Notes: a model not told the origin generated them from the sequence alone. A DNA stretch of 64,000 nucleotides from Nonomuraea rhodomycinica (GCF_013363995.1 NZ_JABWGO010000005.1:452711-516710); one strand, 5' to 3'. Positions 24,903 to 34,167 are shown, numbered from the stretch's first letter. Numbers and translations: made by a program.

Positions 24903-25558
24903 CGCGGGCTCCTCTGTCCATAGACGTTCTGGTAGCGGTCGTACAGGCGGTCGATGTCGTCCTGCGCGATGGTCAGCGGCTCGCCGAGCTGGCGGGCGAC
25001 GTGCACCGTGCGGGCGACGTCCTCGCACATGACGGCGGCCTTCACCGCGGCCCTGGGGTCCTTGCCGATGGTGAAGACGCCGTGGTTGCGCATGAGCACG
25101 GCGGGCGAGCGGTGGCCCTTGAGGGTCTCGACGATGCCCTGGCCGATGGAGTCGTCGCCGATCAGCGCGAACGGCCCGACCGGGATCTCGCCGCCGAACT
25201 CGTCGGCCATGGCGGTCAGCACGCAGGGGACGGCCTCGCCCCGGGCGGCCCACGCGCTGGCGTAGGTGGAGTGGGTGTGGACGACGCCGCCCACCTCGGG
25301 CATGTTCCGGTAGACGTAGGCGTGCGCGGCGGTGTCGCTGGACGGGGAGTGGTCGCCCTCCACGAGGTTGCCGTCGAGGTCGCACAGGACCATGTTCTCC
25401 GGCCCCAGCTCGTCGTAGCTCACCCCCGACGGCTTGATGACGAACAGGTCCTCGCCCGGGATCCGGCCGGAGACGTTCCCGGCGGTCCACGCGACGAGGT
25501 CGTACCGGACGAGCTCGGCGTGCAGGTCGCTGACCGTCCTCCTCATGCGCTGGATCAT
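24899..25558 (-). CDS. araD: L-ribulose-5-phosphate 4-epimerase
   Basis: A 219-residue class II aldolase/epimerase-fold zinc enzyme making D-xylulose 5-phosphate. Motifs: WTAGNVSGRIPGEDLFVIKPSG, SSDTAAHAYVYRNMPEVGGVVHTHS (the HTH zinc ligands) and LMRNHGVFTIGKD. It lacks an N-terminal extension and matches the usual length. ATG 25558 overlaps the araB stop by four bases, and the 3' end overlaps araA, so the three enzymes are translated in a coupled series. Confidence 0.95.
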   Translation of the reverse strand: MIQRMRRTVSDLHAELVRYDLVAWTAGNVSGRIPGEDLFVIKPSGVSYDELGPENMVLCDLDGNLVEGDHSPSSDTAAHAYVYRNMPEVGGVVHTHSTYASAWAARGEAVPCVLTAMADEFGGEIPVGPFALIGDDSIGQGIVETLKGHRSPAVLMRNHGVFTIGKDPRAAVKAAVMCEDVARTVHVARQLGEPLTIAQDDIDRLYDRYQNVYGQRSPR

Positions 25559-27204
25559 GCGCCGGCCTCGTTCCTGATCTTCCGCAGGGTGTGCAGCATG
25601 CGTCCGTCCCCGAAGTAGTCGTGCAGCGTGCGGTACTCGGCGTAGAGCCGGTCGTAGGCGTCGGCCCGGCCCTCGTCGGGCAGGTAGACGTTCTCGCGCC
25701 GCGTGCCCATGGCGGCCGCGGCCTGCTCGATGTCGGCGTACGCGCCGGCGGCGACGGCCGCGTGGATGGCCGAGCCGAGCGCCGGGCCCTGGTCCGAGCC
25801 GATCACCGAGATCGGGCGGCGCAGCACGTCGGCGTAGACCTGCATGAGGAAGCGGTTCTTCAGCAGGCCGCCCGCCGCCACGAACTCCTCGACGGGCACG
25901 CCGGACGCCTCGAACGTCTCGACGATCACGCGGGCGCCGAACGCGGTGGCCTCGATGAGCGCCCGGTAGACGTCCTCGGGCCGGGTGCTGAGCGTCTGGC
26001 CGACGATCACGCCGGACAGGTTGTGGTCCACCAGCACCGAGCGGTTGCCGTTGTGCCAGTCGAGCGCGACCAGGCCGTGCCGGCCGACCTCCTGGGCGGC
26101 GGCCAGCTCGGTCAGGTACTCGTGGACGCTCTGGCCGCGCTCCTCGGCGGCGCGCGCGTAGGAGGCGGGCACGGAGTTGTCGATGAACCAGGCGAAGATG
26201 TCGCCGACGCCCGACTGCCCGGCCTCGTAACCCCACAGGCCCGGCACGATGCCGTCCTGGACCACGCCGCACATGCCCGGGACCTCGGCGAGCTGGTCGG
26301 AGGGCATGACGTGGCAGGTCGAGGTGCCCATGATGGCGACCATCTGGCCTGGCCGGACGGCGTCGGCCGCGGCGGAGGTGACGTGCGCGTCCACGTTGCC
26401 GACGCAGACGGCGATGCCCTCGGGCAGCTTGGTCCAGGCGGCGGCCTCGGCGGTCAGCCGGCCGGCCAGCCCGCCGAGGGGCGAGATGTCGTGGCCGAGC
26501 TTGGCGGTGAAGCCGGCGAAGCCGGGGTTGAGCGCGGCCAGGAACTCCTCGGACGGGTAGGCGCCGTCCTGGTAGATCCCCTTGTAGCCGGCGGTGCAGA
26601 CGTTGCGGGTCTCGACCCCGGTGAGCTGCCAGACGATCCAGTCGGCGGCCTCGATCCAGCGCTCGGCCCGCGCGTACACCTCGGGGTCCTCCTCCAGGAC
26701 CTGCAGGCCCTTGGCGAACTCCCACTCGGAGGAGATCTTGCCGCCGTAGCGGGGCAGCCACGGCTCGCCGCGCTCGGCGGCCAGGGCGTTGATGCGGTCG
26801 GCGTGCGACTGGGCGGCGTGGTGCTTCCACAGCTTGGGCCAGGCGTGGGGGCGCTCGGGAGTGTCGTGGCAGAGCGGCGTGCCGTCGGCGGTGGTCGGCA
26901 GCACGGTGCAGGCCGTGAAGTCGGTGCCGATGCCGACGACCTTGGCCGGGTCCACGCCCGCGGCGGCGACGGCCTCGGGCACCGCGGTCTTCAGCACGTC
27001 CAGCCAGTCGTGCGGCGACTGCAGGGCCCAGTCGGGCCCGAGGCGCACGTCGCCGCCCGGCAGGCGGTCCTCGATGACGCGATGGGCGTACTCGTGGACG
27101 GCCGTACCGAGCTCGGCGCCGTCCGCGACGCGCACCACGACGGCGCGTCCCGACAGCGTGCCGAAGTCGACGCCGATCACGTAGCTGTCACTGTTAACGC
27201 TCAC
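25555..27204 (-). CDS. araB: L-ribulokinase
   Basis: A 549-residue FGGY-family sugar kinase phosphorylating L-ribulose. It opens VIGVDFGTLSGRAVVVRVADG (first phosphate loop) and carries IGTDFTACTVLPTT, GVGDIFAWFIDNS, LVALDWHNGNRSVLVDHNLSG and the FGGY-like AAGGLLKNRFLMQVYADVL region. Length fits the AraB class. GTG 27204 has GGAG seven bases upstream; it lies inside a LacI-type operator-like site (27192-27205), so a repressor could block initiation here directly. It is 42 bp downstream of the yjfF-like permease gene, so it may be both part of the transporter operon and separately controlled. Confidence 0.95.
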   Translation of the reverse strand: MSVNSDSYVIGVDFGTLSGRAVVVRVADGAELGTAVHEYAHRVIEDRLPGGDVRLGPDWALQSPHDWLDVLKTAVPEAVAAAGVDPAKVVGIGTDFTACTVLPTTADGTPLCHDTPERPHAWPKLWKHHAAQSHADRINALAAERGEPWLPRYGGKISSEWEFAKGLQVLEEDPEVYARAERWIEAADWIVWQLTGVETRNVCTAGYKGIYQDGAYPSEEFLAALNPGFAGFTAKLGHDISPLGGLAGRLTAEAAAWTKLPEGIAVCVGNVDAHVTSAAADAVRPGQMVAIMGTSTCHVMPSDQLAEVPGMCGVVQDGIVPGLWGYEAGQSGVGDIFAWFIDNSVPASYARAAEERGQSVHEYLTELAAAQEVGRHGLVALDWHNGNRSVLVDHNLSGVIVGQTLSTRPEDVYRALIEATAFGARVIVETFEASGVPVEEFVAAGGLLKNRFLMQVYADVLRRPISVIGSDQGPALGSAIHAAVAAGAYADIEQAAAAMGTRRENVYLPDEGRADAYDRLYAEYRTLHDYFGDGRMLHTLRKIRNEAGA

Positions 27205-27205
27205 A
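27192..27205. promoter_or_regulatory. LacI-type operator at araB start
   Basis: TGTTAACGCTCACA differs by one base from the identical sites at 31832 and 34248 and covers the araB start codon. Its GCTCACA half equals the ideal lac half-site. Binding by the LacI regulator at 31912-32928 is inferred. Confidence 0.6.
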
Positions 27206-27246
27206 CACACTCTCCAGGTCGGGTACGGCACACGCCGCACGAACGG

Positions 27247-28245
27247 TCAGGTACGGCGCCGCGCCGAGAATAGACGTTGCAACAGGATGAACACGAACAG
27301 CAGCAAGCCGATGAAGATCTTCGTCCACCAGGAGCTCAGCGTCCCCTCGAAGCTCAGCACCGTCTGGATGAGGCCGAGCACCAGCACCCCGAGCACCGTG
27401 CCGAGCAGGAAGCCGGAGCCACCGGTCAGCAGGGTCCCGCCGATGACGACGGCCGCGATGGCGTCCAGCTCCATGCCGACGGCGTGCAGACCGTACCCCG
27501 ACAGCATGTAGAACGACAGCAGCACCCCGCCGAGCGCCGAGCAGAAGCCGCTGATCGTGTAGACCGCCACCTTGGTCCGCCCCACGGGCAGGCCCATGAG
27601 CAGGGCCGACTGCTCGCTGCCGCCCGTCGCGTAGACGGTGCGGCCGAGGCGGGTGTAGTGCAGCACGTACGCCGCCACCAGCACGACCACGACGGCGATC
27701 ACCACGCTCGGCGAGATCCACAGGTCGGCGAACAGGTCGATCCTGGTCTGCGCGAACGCGGTGAACGTCGGGTCCTCGATGGGGATCGAGTCGGTGCCGA
27801 TCGTGTAGCACAGGCCCCGGGCCAGGAACATCCCGGCCAGCGTGACGATGAACGGCTGGATGTCGAAGGCGTGCACGATGTAGCCCATCACCAGCCCGAG
27901 CGCCGACCCGATGAGCAGCACCAGCGGCACCACCAGGTACGGCGGCCAGCCCGGCCCCGCCATGAGGCTCGCCGAGATCATCGTGGACAGCGCGACGACC
28001 GAGCCCACCGACAGGTCGATGCCGCCGGTCAGGATCACGAACGTCATGCCGACCGCCACCACCAGCAGGAAGGCGTTGTCGATGAAGACGTTGAGGATCA
28101 CCTGCCCGGTGGCGAACCCCTCGTAGCGGATGCCGCCCGCGACGAACATCGCCACGAACAGCCCGGCGGTCACGAGCACCGGCACGTACTTGGCGGGCAC
28201 GGAACGGCCGCGCGCGCCGAGCCGGTCGAGGATGGCCGTCGTCAT
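27247..28245 (-). CDS. yjfF: Furanose ABC transporter permease, YjfF-like
   Basis: A 332-residue CUT2-family membrane protein with 8-10 predicted helices. NAFLLVVAVGMTFVILTGGIDLSVGSV, IQPFIVTLAGMFLARGL, YTIGTDSIPI and the closing FEGTLSSWWTKIFIGLLL follow E. coli YjfF closely. YjfF pairs with YtfT in the galactofuranose/arabinofuranose importer YtfQRT-YjfF. ATG 28245 overlaps the preceding permease stop by four bases. The araBDA genes that follow point to L-arabinose as the main cargo. Confidence 0.88.
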   Translation of the reverse strand: MTTAILDRLGARGRSVPAKYVPVLVTAGLFVAMFVAGGIRYEGFATGQVILNVFIDNAFLLVVAVGMTFVILTGGIDLSVGSVVALSTMISASLMAGPGWPPYLVVPLVLLIGSALGLVMGYIVHAFDIQPFIVTLAGMFLARGLCYTIGTDSIPIEDPTFTAFAQTRIDLFADLWISPSVVIAVVVVLVAAYVLHYTRLGRTVYATGGSEQSALLMGLPVGRTKVAVYTISGFCSALGGVLLSFYMLSGYGLHAVGMELDAIAAVVIGGTLLTGGSGFLLGTVLGVLVLGLIQTVLSFEGTLSSWWTKIFIGLLLFVFILLQRLFSARRRT

Positions 28246-29255
28246 GCCGTCACCCGCACCTTCTCCTCGGCCGCCGGCCGGGGCGAGGAGCGCGGCCCGG
28301 CCCGGCGGAACACCTTGTCACGGAACTTCGGCGACTGGACGAGGCAGACCGCCGCCACCACGAGCGCCTTGACCAGCAGCGTGGTCTCCGGCGGCACGCC
28401 CACCGAGTAGATCGTCGTCGTCAGCGTCTGGATGATGAGCGCCCCGAGCACGGTGCCGCCGAGGGAGAACCGGCCGCCCGCCAGCGAGGTGCCGCCGATG
28501 ACGACCGCGAGGATGGCGTCCAGCTCGATCCACAGGCCGGCGTTGTTGCCGTCGGCGCTGGAGACGTTCGAGCTGATCATGAGCCCGGCGACGCCCGCGC
28601 AGAGCGCGGCGAAGGCGTACACCGTGATGACGATCCCGCGCGACCGGATGCCCGCGAGCCGGCTGGCCTCGGCGTTGCCGCCGACCGACTCGATGAGCAC
28701 GCCGAGCGCGAGCCGCCGGGTCAGGAACGCGGTGACGCCGAGCACGACGAGCACGAGCAGGATGCCGAACGGCACGGTCAGCAGGTAGCCGCCGCCGATG
28801 ACCTTGTACGACGGGCTGTTGACCGTGATGATCTGCCCGTCGGCGATGAGCTGGGCCAGCCCGCGCCCGGCGACCATGAGGATGAGCGTGGCGATGATCG
28901 GCTGGATGCCGACCCCGGCGACGAGGAATCCGTTCCACAGGCCGAGCAGCACGCACAGCCCGAGCGCCAGCACCACGGCGGAGAAGACGCCCCCGTCCTC
29001 GCTGATCCGCAGGCACGCCAGCGCTCCGGAGATCGCCACCACCGAGCCGACCGACAGGTCGATGCCGCCGGTGGCGATGACCAGGGTCATGCCGAGCGAG
29101 ACGAGGATGAGCGGGGCGCCGAAGCGCAGGATGTCGATGAGGCTGCCGTACAGGTGCCCCTCCTTCATCTCGACGGAGAAGAAGGACGGGGTGAAGAACA
29201 GGTTGACGGCCAGCAGCGCGGCCAGGACGAGCAGCGGCCAGAGGAGTCGCTTCAT
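28242..29255 (-). CDS. ytfT: Furanose ABC transporter permease, YtfT-like
   Basis: A 337-residue CUT2-family permease. It has the conserved APLILVSLGMTLVIATGGIDLSVGSVVAIS stretch, IQPIIATLILMVAGRGLAQLI, ADGQIITVNSPSYKVIG and ILAVVIGGTSLAGGRFSLGGT. Predicted helices number about 8-10. It forms the membrane channel with the YjfF-like protein. Start and stop overlap both neighbours by four bases (ATGA), tight translational coupling in the order ATPase, YtfT, YjfF. Confidence 0.88.
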   Translation of the reverse strand: MKRLLWPLLVLAALLAVNLFFTPSFFSVEMKEGHLYGSLIDILRFGAPLILVSLGMTLVIATGGIDLSVGSVVAISGALACLRISEDGGVFSAVVLALGLCVLLGLWNGFLVAGVGIQPIIATLILMVAGRGLAQLIADGQIITVNSPSYKVIGGGYLLTVPFGILLVLVVLGVTAFLTRRLALGVLIESVGGNAEASRLAGIRSRGIVITVYAFAALCAGVAGLMISSNVSSADGNNAGLWIELDAILAVVIGGTSLAGGRFSLGGTVLGALIIQTLTTTIYSVGVPPETTLLVKALVVAAVCLVQSPKFRDKVFRRAGPRSSPRPAAEEKVRVTA

Positions 29256-30760
29256 GCCCGGCCCCCGCTCGCGATGGTCTCCATGAGGGTGTCCGTGGTG
29301 AGGGTGTCGTCGTTGGGCAGGTCGGCCACCAGCCTTCGGTCGCGCAGCACCCCGACCCGGTGGCTGAGCCGCAGCACCTCCTCCAGCTCGGCGGAGATGA
29401 ACAGCACGGCCATGCCGCCGTCGGACAGCTCGGTGACGAGCCGCTGGATCTCGGCCTTGGCGCCGACGTCGATGCCGCGCGTCGGCTCGTCGAGGATGAG
29501 CAGCCGCGGCTCCAGGATGAGCCAGCGGGCGAGCAGCACCTTCTGCTGGTTGCCGCCGCTGAGGTTGCGCACCAGGTGGTCGGGGTTGGGCGGGCTGATC
29601 TTGAGTGCCTTGATGTAGCGGCCGACCAGCTCGTCCTGCTGGTCGCGCGGCACGGGCCGGGTCCAGCCGCGGGTGGCCTGGAGGGCGAGGACGATGTTCT
29701 CGCGGACCGTGAGGTCGGGGATGAGCCCGTCCCGCTTGCGGTTCTCGGAGCAGAACGCGATGCGGTGCGCCATCGCCGCCCGCGGGGTGCGCAGCGCGGC
29801 GGGCGCGCCGCCGACCGCGACCTCGCCGCCGGTCGCGTGGTCGGCGCCGAACAGCAGTCGGGCGATCTCGGTGCGGCCGGAGCCGAGCAGCCCGGCCAGG
29901 CCCACGACCTCGCCCTCGTGGATGGTGAGCGAGAACGGCTCGACGGCCCCGGTCCGGCCCAGCTCGCGGGCCTCGACCAGGGGCCGGTCGAAGGTCCTGG
30001 CCTCGCCGTGCAGGCGCTCCAGCTCGGCCAGCTCCTGTCCGATCATCTTAGAGACGAGCGCCACCTGGCTCAGCTCGCGGGTGAGGTACTCACCGACGAG
30101 CCGGCCGTTGCGCAGGATCGTCATCCGGTCGGAGATCTCGTAGATCTGGTCGAGGAAGTGGGAGACGAAGAGGATGGCGATGCCCTCCTCCTTCAGCCGC
30201 CGCATCACGTGGAAGAGCTGGCGCACCTCGCCCGCGTCGAGGCTGGAGGTGGGCTCGTCGAGGATGAGCACCCGGGCCTCGACGTCGATGGCGCGGGCGA
30301 TGGCCACCATCTGCTGCAGCGCCAGGGAGTACGACGACAGCGGTGCGGACACGTCGATGTCGAGCTCCAGCCGCCGCAGCAGCTCGGCGGCGCGGGCCCG
30401 CATCCGCTTCCAGTCGATGCGGCCGCGGCGGCGCGGCTCGCGGCCGATGAAGATGTTCTCCGCCACCGACAGGTTGGCGCAGAGGTTGACCTCCTGGTAG
30501 ACGGTGCTGATGCCCGCCTGCTGGGCCTCCAGCGGCCCGGCGAAGGACACGGTCCGGCCGGCCAGCTCGATCGTGCCCGAGTCGGCGGGGTGGACCCCGG
30601 TCAGGACCTTGATCAGCGTGGACTTGCCCGCGCCGTTCTCGCCCATGAGCGCGTGGACCTCGCCCGGCAGCAGCCGCAGGTCCACGCCGTCCAGTGCCCT
30701 CACACCGGGGAACTGCTTGCCGATCCCGCTCATCCGCAGGACCGGAGCGGGTACGTCCAA
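29252..30760 (-). CDS. ytfR: Furanose ABC transporter ATP-binding protein, YtfR-like
   Basis: A 502-residue double-ATPase of the CUT2 class. The first domain has Walker A GENGAGKST and the unusual signature YSLALQQMVAIARAI with LILDEPTSSLD. The second domain starts near residue 265, has the degenerate P-loop LLGSGRTE, signature LSGGNQQKVLLARWL and LILDEPTRGIDVG. This asymmetry is normal for RbsA/XylG/YtfR proteins. The TTG start at 30760 follows AGGAGG; the GTG or ATG choices further upstream are less likely. It ends in an ATGA overlap with the YtfT-like gene. Confidence 0.88.
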   Translation of the reverse strand: MDVPAPVLRMSGIGKQFPGVRALDGVDLRLLPGEVHALMGENGAGKSTLIKVLTGVHPADSGTIELAGRTVSFAGPLEAQQAGISTVYQEVNLCANLSVAENIFIGREPRRRGRIDWKRMRARAAELLRRLELDIDVSAPLSSYSLALQQMVAIARAIDVEARVLILDEPTSSLDAGEVRQLFHVMRRLKEEGIAILFVSHFLDQIYEISDRMTILRNGRLVGEYLTRELSQVALVSKMIGQELAELERLHGEARTFDRPLVEARELGRTGAVEPFSLTIHEGEVVGLAGLLGSGRTEIARLLFGADHATGGEVAVGGAPAALRTPRAAMAHRIAFCSENRKRDGLIPDLTVRENIVLALQATRGWTRPVPRDQQDELVGRYIKALKISPPNPDHLVRNLSGGNQQKVLLARWLILEPRLLILDEPTRGIDVGAKAEIQRLVTELSDGGMAVLFISAELEEVLRLSHRVGVLRDRRLVADLPNDDTLTTDTLMETIASGGRA

Positions 30761-30830
30761 GGCGGCGCCCCCTCCTGTTCGCGTGATCTGCGCGATCGGG
30801 CCGGCCGGGGCGGCCGGCCCGATCACCGGG

Positions 30831-31811
30831 TCAGTACTTGCGGCTGGGCAGCGCGGTCTTGGCCTGCTCCTGGGTGAACGTGGTCTCCTCGGTCACCACG
30901 CGGGCCGGGACGCTCTCGTTCTTGACGACCTTCTTGGCGAGGTCCATGAGCTGCGGGCCGAGCAGCGGGGAGCACTCGACGATGTAGTTGATCTTCCCGT
31001 CGGCCAGGGCCTGCATGCCGTCGTGCACGGCGTCCACAGTGATGATCTTGATGTCCTTGCCGGGGACCTTGCCGGCGCCCTCGATGGCCTCGATGGCGCC
31101 CAGGCCCATGTCGTCGTTGTGGGCGTACAGGACGTCGATGTCGGGGTTGGCCTTGAGGAACGCCTCCATGACCTCCTTGCCCTTGGCGCGGGTGAAGTCG
31201 CCGGTCTGCGAGGCGATGATCTTGAACTTGGGGTCGGCCCCGATGATCTCCTGGAAGCCGGCCTTGCGGTCGTTGGCCGGGGCGGAGCCGGTCGTGCCCT
31301 GGAGCTCGACGATGTTGACCGGGTCCTTGGCGTCCTTGTACTGCTCGACCAGCCACTTGCCGGCCTTGCGGCCCTCCTCGACGAAGTCGGAGCCGAGGAA
31401 GGTCTTGTAGAGGCTGGTGTCCTTGGAGTCGACGGCCCGGTCGGTGAGGATGACCGGGATCTTGGCGTTCTTCGCCTCCTTGAGCACGGTGTCCCAGCCC
31501 GACTCGACCACCGGCGAGAAGGCGATGACGTCCACCTTCTGCTGGATGTAGGAGCGGATCGCCTTGATCTGGTTCTCCTGCTTCTGCTGGGCGTCGGAGA
31601 ACTTCAGGGTGATCCCGGCGGCCTTGGCCGACTCCTGCACGGACTTGGTGTTCGCGGTGCGCCAGCCGCTCTCGGCGCCGACCTGCGCGAAGCCCATGGT
31701 GATCGAGCCGTCCCCGCCGCCCGAGCCGCTGCCGCCCCCGCTGCCGCCGCACGCGGTCAGTGTCGCGGCGGCGAGGCCGGCGACGACGAGCATCGAGATC
31801 CTCTTCAACAC
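30831..31811 (-). CDS. ytfQ: Furanose-binding lipoprotein, YtfQ-like
   Basis: A 326-residue exported binding protein. The lipobox LTACGG (Cys21) precedes a Gly/Ser linker. The mature part resembles YtfQ strongly: GFAQVGAESGWRTANTKS, DAQQKQENQIKAIRSYIQQ, ILTDRAVDSKDTSLYKTF, NIVELQGTTGSAPANDRK, SQTGDFTRAKGKEVMEAFL and YAHNDDMGLGAIEAI. YtfQ binds galactofuranose and arabinofuranose, so this probably selects L-arabinofuranose. GTG 31811 follows GAGGAC. An operator-like palindrome at 31831-31846 sits just upstream of its ribosome site. It leads the transporter-araBDA operon, 100 bp after the lacI gene on the same strand. Confidence 0.9.
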   Translation of the reverse strand: MLKRISMLVVAGLAAATLTACGGSGGGSGSGGGDGSITMGFAQVGAESGWRTANTKSVQESAKAAGITLKFSDAQQKQENQIKAIRSYIQQKVDVIAFSPVVESGWDTVLKEAKNAKIPVILTDRAVDSKDTSLYKTFLGSDFVEEGRKAGKWLVEQYKDAKDPVNIVELQGTTGSAPANDRKAGFQEIIGADPKFKIIASQTGDFTRAKGKEVMEAFLKANPDIDVLYAHNDDMGLGAIEAIEGAGKVPGKDIKIITVDAVHDGMQALADGKINYIVECSPLLGPQLMDLAKKVVKNESVPARVVTEETTFTQEQAKTALPSRKY

Positions 31812-31830
31812 GTGGAGTCCTCTTTTCCTT

Positions 31831-31846
31831 ATGTGAGCGCTAACAT
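31831..31846. promoter_or_regulatory. LacI-type operator upstream of ytfQ
   Basis: ATGTGAGCGCTAACAT; its core at 31832-31845 is the exact reverse complement of the site at 34248-34261. It lies 20 bases ahead of the ytfQ start, overlapping the probable leader, so repression of the transport operon is expected. Confidence 0.7.
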
Positions 31847-31911
31847 CAGCGACCTGACGCGAGCGCCGCGCTTTCGTGTTCCCCGATGTCCCCGATATCG
31901 CCGATAGGTGT

Positions 31912-32928
31912 TCAGGCCCGCGCCGTGCTGGCGCGGACCACGAAGGAGGGCGGGACGACGAGACGCTCGCACGCGCGCGGCCCCTCGCCCTCGATCTGCC
32001 GGAGGAGCACCTCGATGCTGTTCCTGCCGACCGCGTCGAAGTCCTGCCTGATGGTGGTGAGGGGAGGCGAGAAGAACTCCGACTCCGGGATGTCGTCGAA
32101 GCCGACGACGCTCACCTGGTCGGGCACCTTCACCCCCTGCTCCGAGAACGCCCTGAGCACGCCCAGGGCCATCTGGTCGTTGGCCACGAAGACCGCGCTG
32201 ACGCCCGCCATGGACGCCAGGCTGCGGCCCGCCTCGTAGCCGGAGCGCGGGCTCCAGTCGCCGGCCAGCGGCTCCGGCGCCGCGCGCCCGGCCTGGGCGA
32301 GCGCCGCCCGCCACCCGGCCACGCGGCCCTCGGCCTCCAGCCAGTCGGAGGGGCCCCGCACGTGCCAGACGGTCTCGTGGCCCAGCGCGAGCAGGTGCTC
32401 GGTGGCGAGCCGGCCCCCCTCGACCTGGTCCACGCAGACCACCGACACGTCGCCGGCCTCGCCGCCCTCGACCGCCACAATGGGCACGCCGGGCGCCAGG
32501 TCGGCCAGGGTCTGGGCCGCCGAGCGCTGCGGCGCGACGACCACGATGCCGTCGACGCCCTGGTCAGCCAGGTAGTCCAGGGCGTCGCGGACGCCGCTGC
32601 GGTCGATGGACTTGAGGCTGACGATGCTGACGAAGTAGCCCGCCGCGCGGGCCGCCTGCTCGATGCCGTACACCGTGCTGGCGGGGCCGTAGAGGGTGGT
32701 GTCGAAGCTGACCACCCCGAGCGTCCGGGAGTGCTTGGTCACCAGGGCGCGGGCGACGAGGTTGCGGCGGTAGCCGAGCTTGTCGATCGCCTCCAGAACC
32801 CGGGTGCGGGTCTCGCTGCGCACGTTAGGATGCTCGTTGAGCACGCGTGAGACCGTCTGGTGCGACACTCCCGCCTCACGGGCGACGTCCGCCATGACCG
32901 GCATCCGCCGGGCTTGCGACGATCCCAC
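31912..32928 (-). CDS. LacI-family regulator, likely arabinose-regulon repressor
   Basis: A 338-residue repressor. The N-terminal HTH reads MADVAREAGVSHQTVSRVLN followed by hinge YRRNLVARALVT; the periplasmic-binding-like effector domain covers about 65-335. The recognition helix HQTVSR is close to that of E. coli LacI (YQTVSR), whose ideal half-site GCTCACA appears in the operators found here. It is thus the best candidate for binding the TGTTAGCGCTCACA sites, including its own at 32972-32985. GTG 32928 follows AAGGAG. It lies directly upstream of, and on the same strand as, the furanose transporter operon. Confidence 0.88.
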   Translation of the reverse strand: MGSSQARRMPVMADVAREAGVSHQTVSRVLNEHPNVRSETRTRVLEAIDKLGYRRNLVARALVTKHSRTLGVVSFDTTLYGPASTVYGIEQAARAAGYFVSIVSLKSIDRSGVRDALDYLADQGVDGIVVVAPQRSAAQTLADLAPGVPIVAVEGGEAGDVSVVCVDQVEGGRLATEHLLALGHETVWHVRGPSDWLEAEGRVAGWRAALAQAGRAAPEPLAGDWSPRSGYEAGRSLASMAGVSAVFVANDQMALGVLRAFSEQGVKVPDQVSVVGFDDIPESEFFSPPLTTIRQDFDAVGRNSIEVLLRQIEGEGPRACERLVVPPSFVVRASTARA

Positions 32929-32971
32929 GAGGTGCTCCTTCCCGGCCCTCTCACGCTGGGCCTGGGAAGAC

Positions 32972-32985
32972 TGTGAACGTTAACA
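32972..32985. promoter_or_regulatory. LacI-type operator upstream of the first lacI gene
   Basis: TGTGAACGTTAACA is a variant of the arabinose-regulon site (reverse complement TGTTAACGTTCACA), 44 bases before the regulator start codon. It suggests autoregulation. Confidence 0.55.
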
Positions 32986-33081
32986 ATGGGTCCCGTCAAG
33001 AGCTCGCGGGATTACGGAAACGTCACATGCGCGCTTGTGATCGTCCGTTCCGGCCCTCTTCCCCTGCGGGCACGGGGTTCC

Positions 33082-34086
33082 TCACGCGGCGGCGGTCGAG
33101 TCGCGGATCACCAGATGGCAGGGCATGCGGTGCACCCCCGGGGTGGCCCGGCCGTCCATGGCGGCGAACAGGTGCTGGGCGGCCGTGCGGCCGAGCAGCT
33201 CCAGGTTCATGTCCACGGTCGTGAGCGCGGGGCGCGTCTCGGTGGACAGCACCTCCCAGTTGTCGTAGCCGATCACCGCGATGTCGCCGGGCACGGAGCG
33301 GCCCCGCTCGCGGGCGGCCTCCACGAAGCCGGCCGCGACCTGGTCGCTGCCGCAGAACACCGCGTCCACGCCGGGCTCGGCCATGAGCAGCATCTCGGCG
33401 GCGTGCCGTCCCCAGCGCTGCGACCACGAGCCCCACATCGTCTCGCCGGCCTGCTCGCAGCCGGCCGCCTCCAGCGCGATCCGCAACCCCTCGGCGCGGT
33501 CGCGGGCCGCCTTGTAGTGCCGGGGGCCGGTGACGTGCGCGATCCGGCGCCGGCCGAGGGCGAGCAGGTGCTCCACGGCCATCGCCGCGCCGCCCACGTC
33601 GTCGGGCACGAACGACACGTCCTCCGGGTCGTCGGAGGGCCCGTAGGCGTACACGACGGGGACCGGGACGTCCTTGCTGACCGAAGGCCGCGGGTTGGTG
33701 CTCTCGCCGACCACGATGATCCCGTCCACCCGGCGCGACAGCAGCGCGCGCAGGTGGTGCTGCTCACGGATGGCGTCGCCGCGCGCGTCGCACAGCATCA
33801 CCGCCATCTCGCCGGCGCCGAACGCGTCCTCGGCCCCCAGCAGCACCGGGATCCCGAAGCGGCCCACGCTGTCGGAGGTGAGCAGCCCCACCGTGCGGGT
33901 CTGCCCCGACAGCAGCCCCCGCGCGAGGGCGTTCGGCTGGAACGACAGCTCCGCGGCGGCGGCGAGCACCCGCTCGCGGGTCGAGGCCCGCACGTCCTGC
34001 CGCCCGTTGAGCGCCTTGGAGGCCGTGGCGATCGACACCCCCGCCAGGGAGGCCACGTCGTTGATGGTCACGCGCCTACCCGCCAT
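33082..34086 (-). CDS. Second LacI-family regulator
   Basis: A 334-residue repressor with HTH VTINDVASLAGVSIATASKALNG and a full effector domain (VGLLTSDSVGRFGIPVLLG, YGPSDDPEDVSFVPDD, VFCGSDQVAAGFVEAA). Its recognition helix (SIATASKALN) differs from that of the neighbouring LacI protein, so it should read a different site; the GTTTCGAAAC-type palindromes around its start and in the CUT1 promoter are the natural candidates. It is divergent from the CUT1 sugar transporter and GH127 genes, 124 bp away, and probably senses their imported sugar. ATG 34086 lies next to one of these sites. Confidence 0.88.
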   Translation of the reverse strand: MAGRRVTINDVASLAGVSIATASKALNGRQDVRASTRERVLAAAAELSFQPNALARGLLSGQTRTVGLLTSDSVGRFGIPVLLGAEDAFGAGEMAVMLCDARGDAIREQHHLRALLSRRVDGIIVVGESTNPRPSVSKDVPVPVVYAYGPSDDPEDVSFVPDDVGGAAMAVEHLLALGRRRIAHVTGPRHYKAARDRAEGLRIALEAAGCEQAGETMWGSWSQRWGRHAAEMLLMAEPGVDAVFCGSDQVAAGFVEAARERGRSVPGDIAVIGYDNWEVLSTETRPALTTVDMNLELLGRTAAQHLFAAMDGRATPGVHRMPCHLVIRDSTAAA

Positions 34087-34096
34087 GTTTCGAAAC
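34087..34096. promoter_or_regulatory. GTTTCGAAAC palindrome at the start of the second lacI
   Basis: A perfect 10-bp palindrome directly abutting the start codon of the second regulator. A related site lies at 34165-34176. Probable autoregulatory operator. Confidence 0.5.
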
Positions 34097-34138
34097 CCTT
34101 TTCAGTCACCTGACAACTGCCACGCACCTTAACACCCA

Positions 34139-34167
34139 TTGACAGGCTCCGATGTTTCTTCTACGTT
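34139..34167 (+). promoter_or_regulatory. Promoter of the CUT1 transporter / GH127 operon
   Basis: TTGACA (34139-34144), a 17-bp spacer, then TACGTT (34162-34167). This is a near-consensus vegetative-type promoter, 44 bases ahead of the binding-protein start codon. Confidence 0.65.

Noticed and set aside
33023..33040. TCACA-N8-TGTGA inverted repeat resembling a CRP site
   Set aside because: Orientation and spacing do not match the CRP consensus (TGTGA-N6-TCACA), arms are only 5 bp, and no promoter is near.
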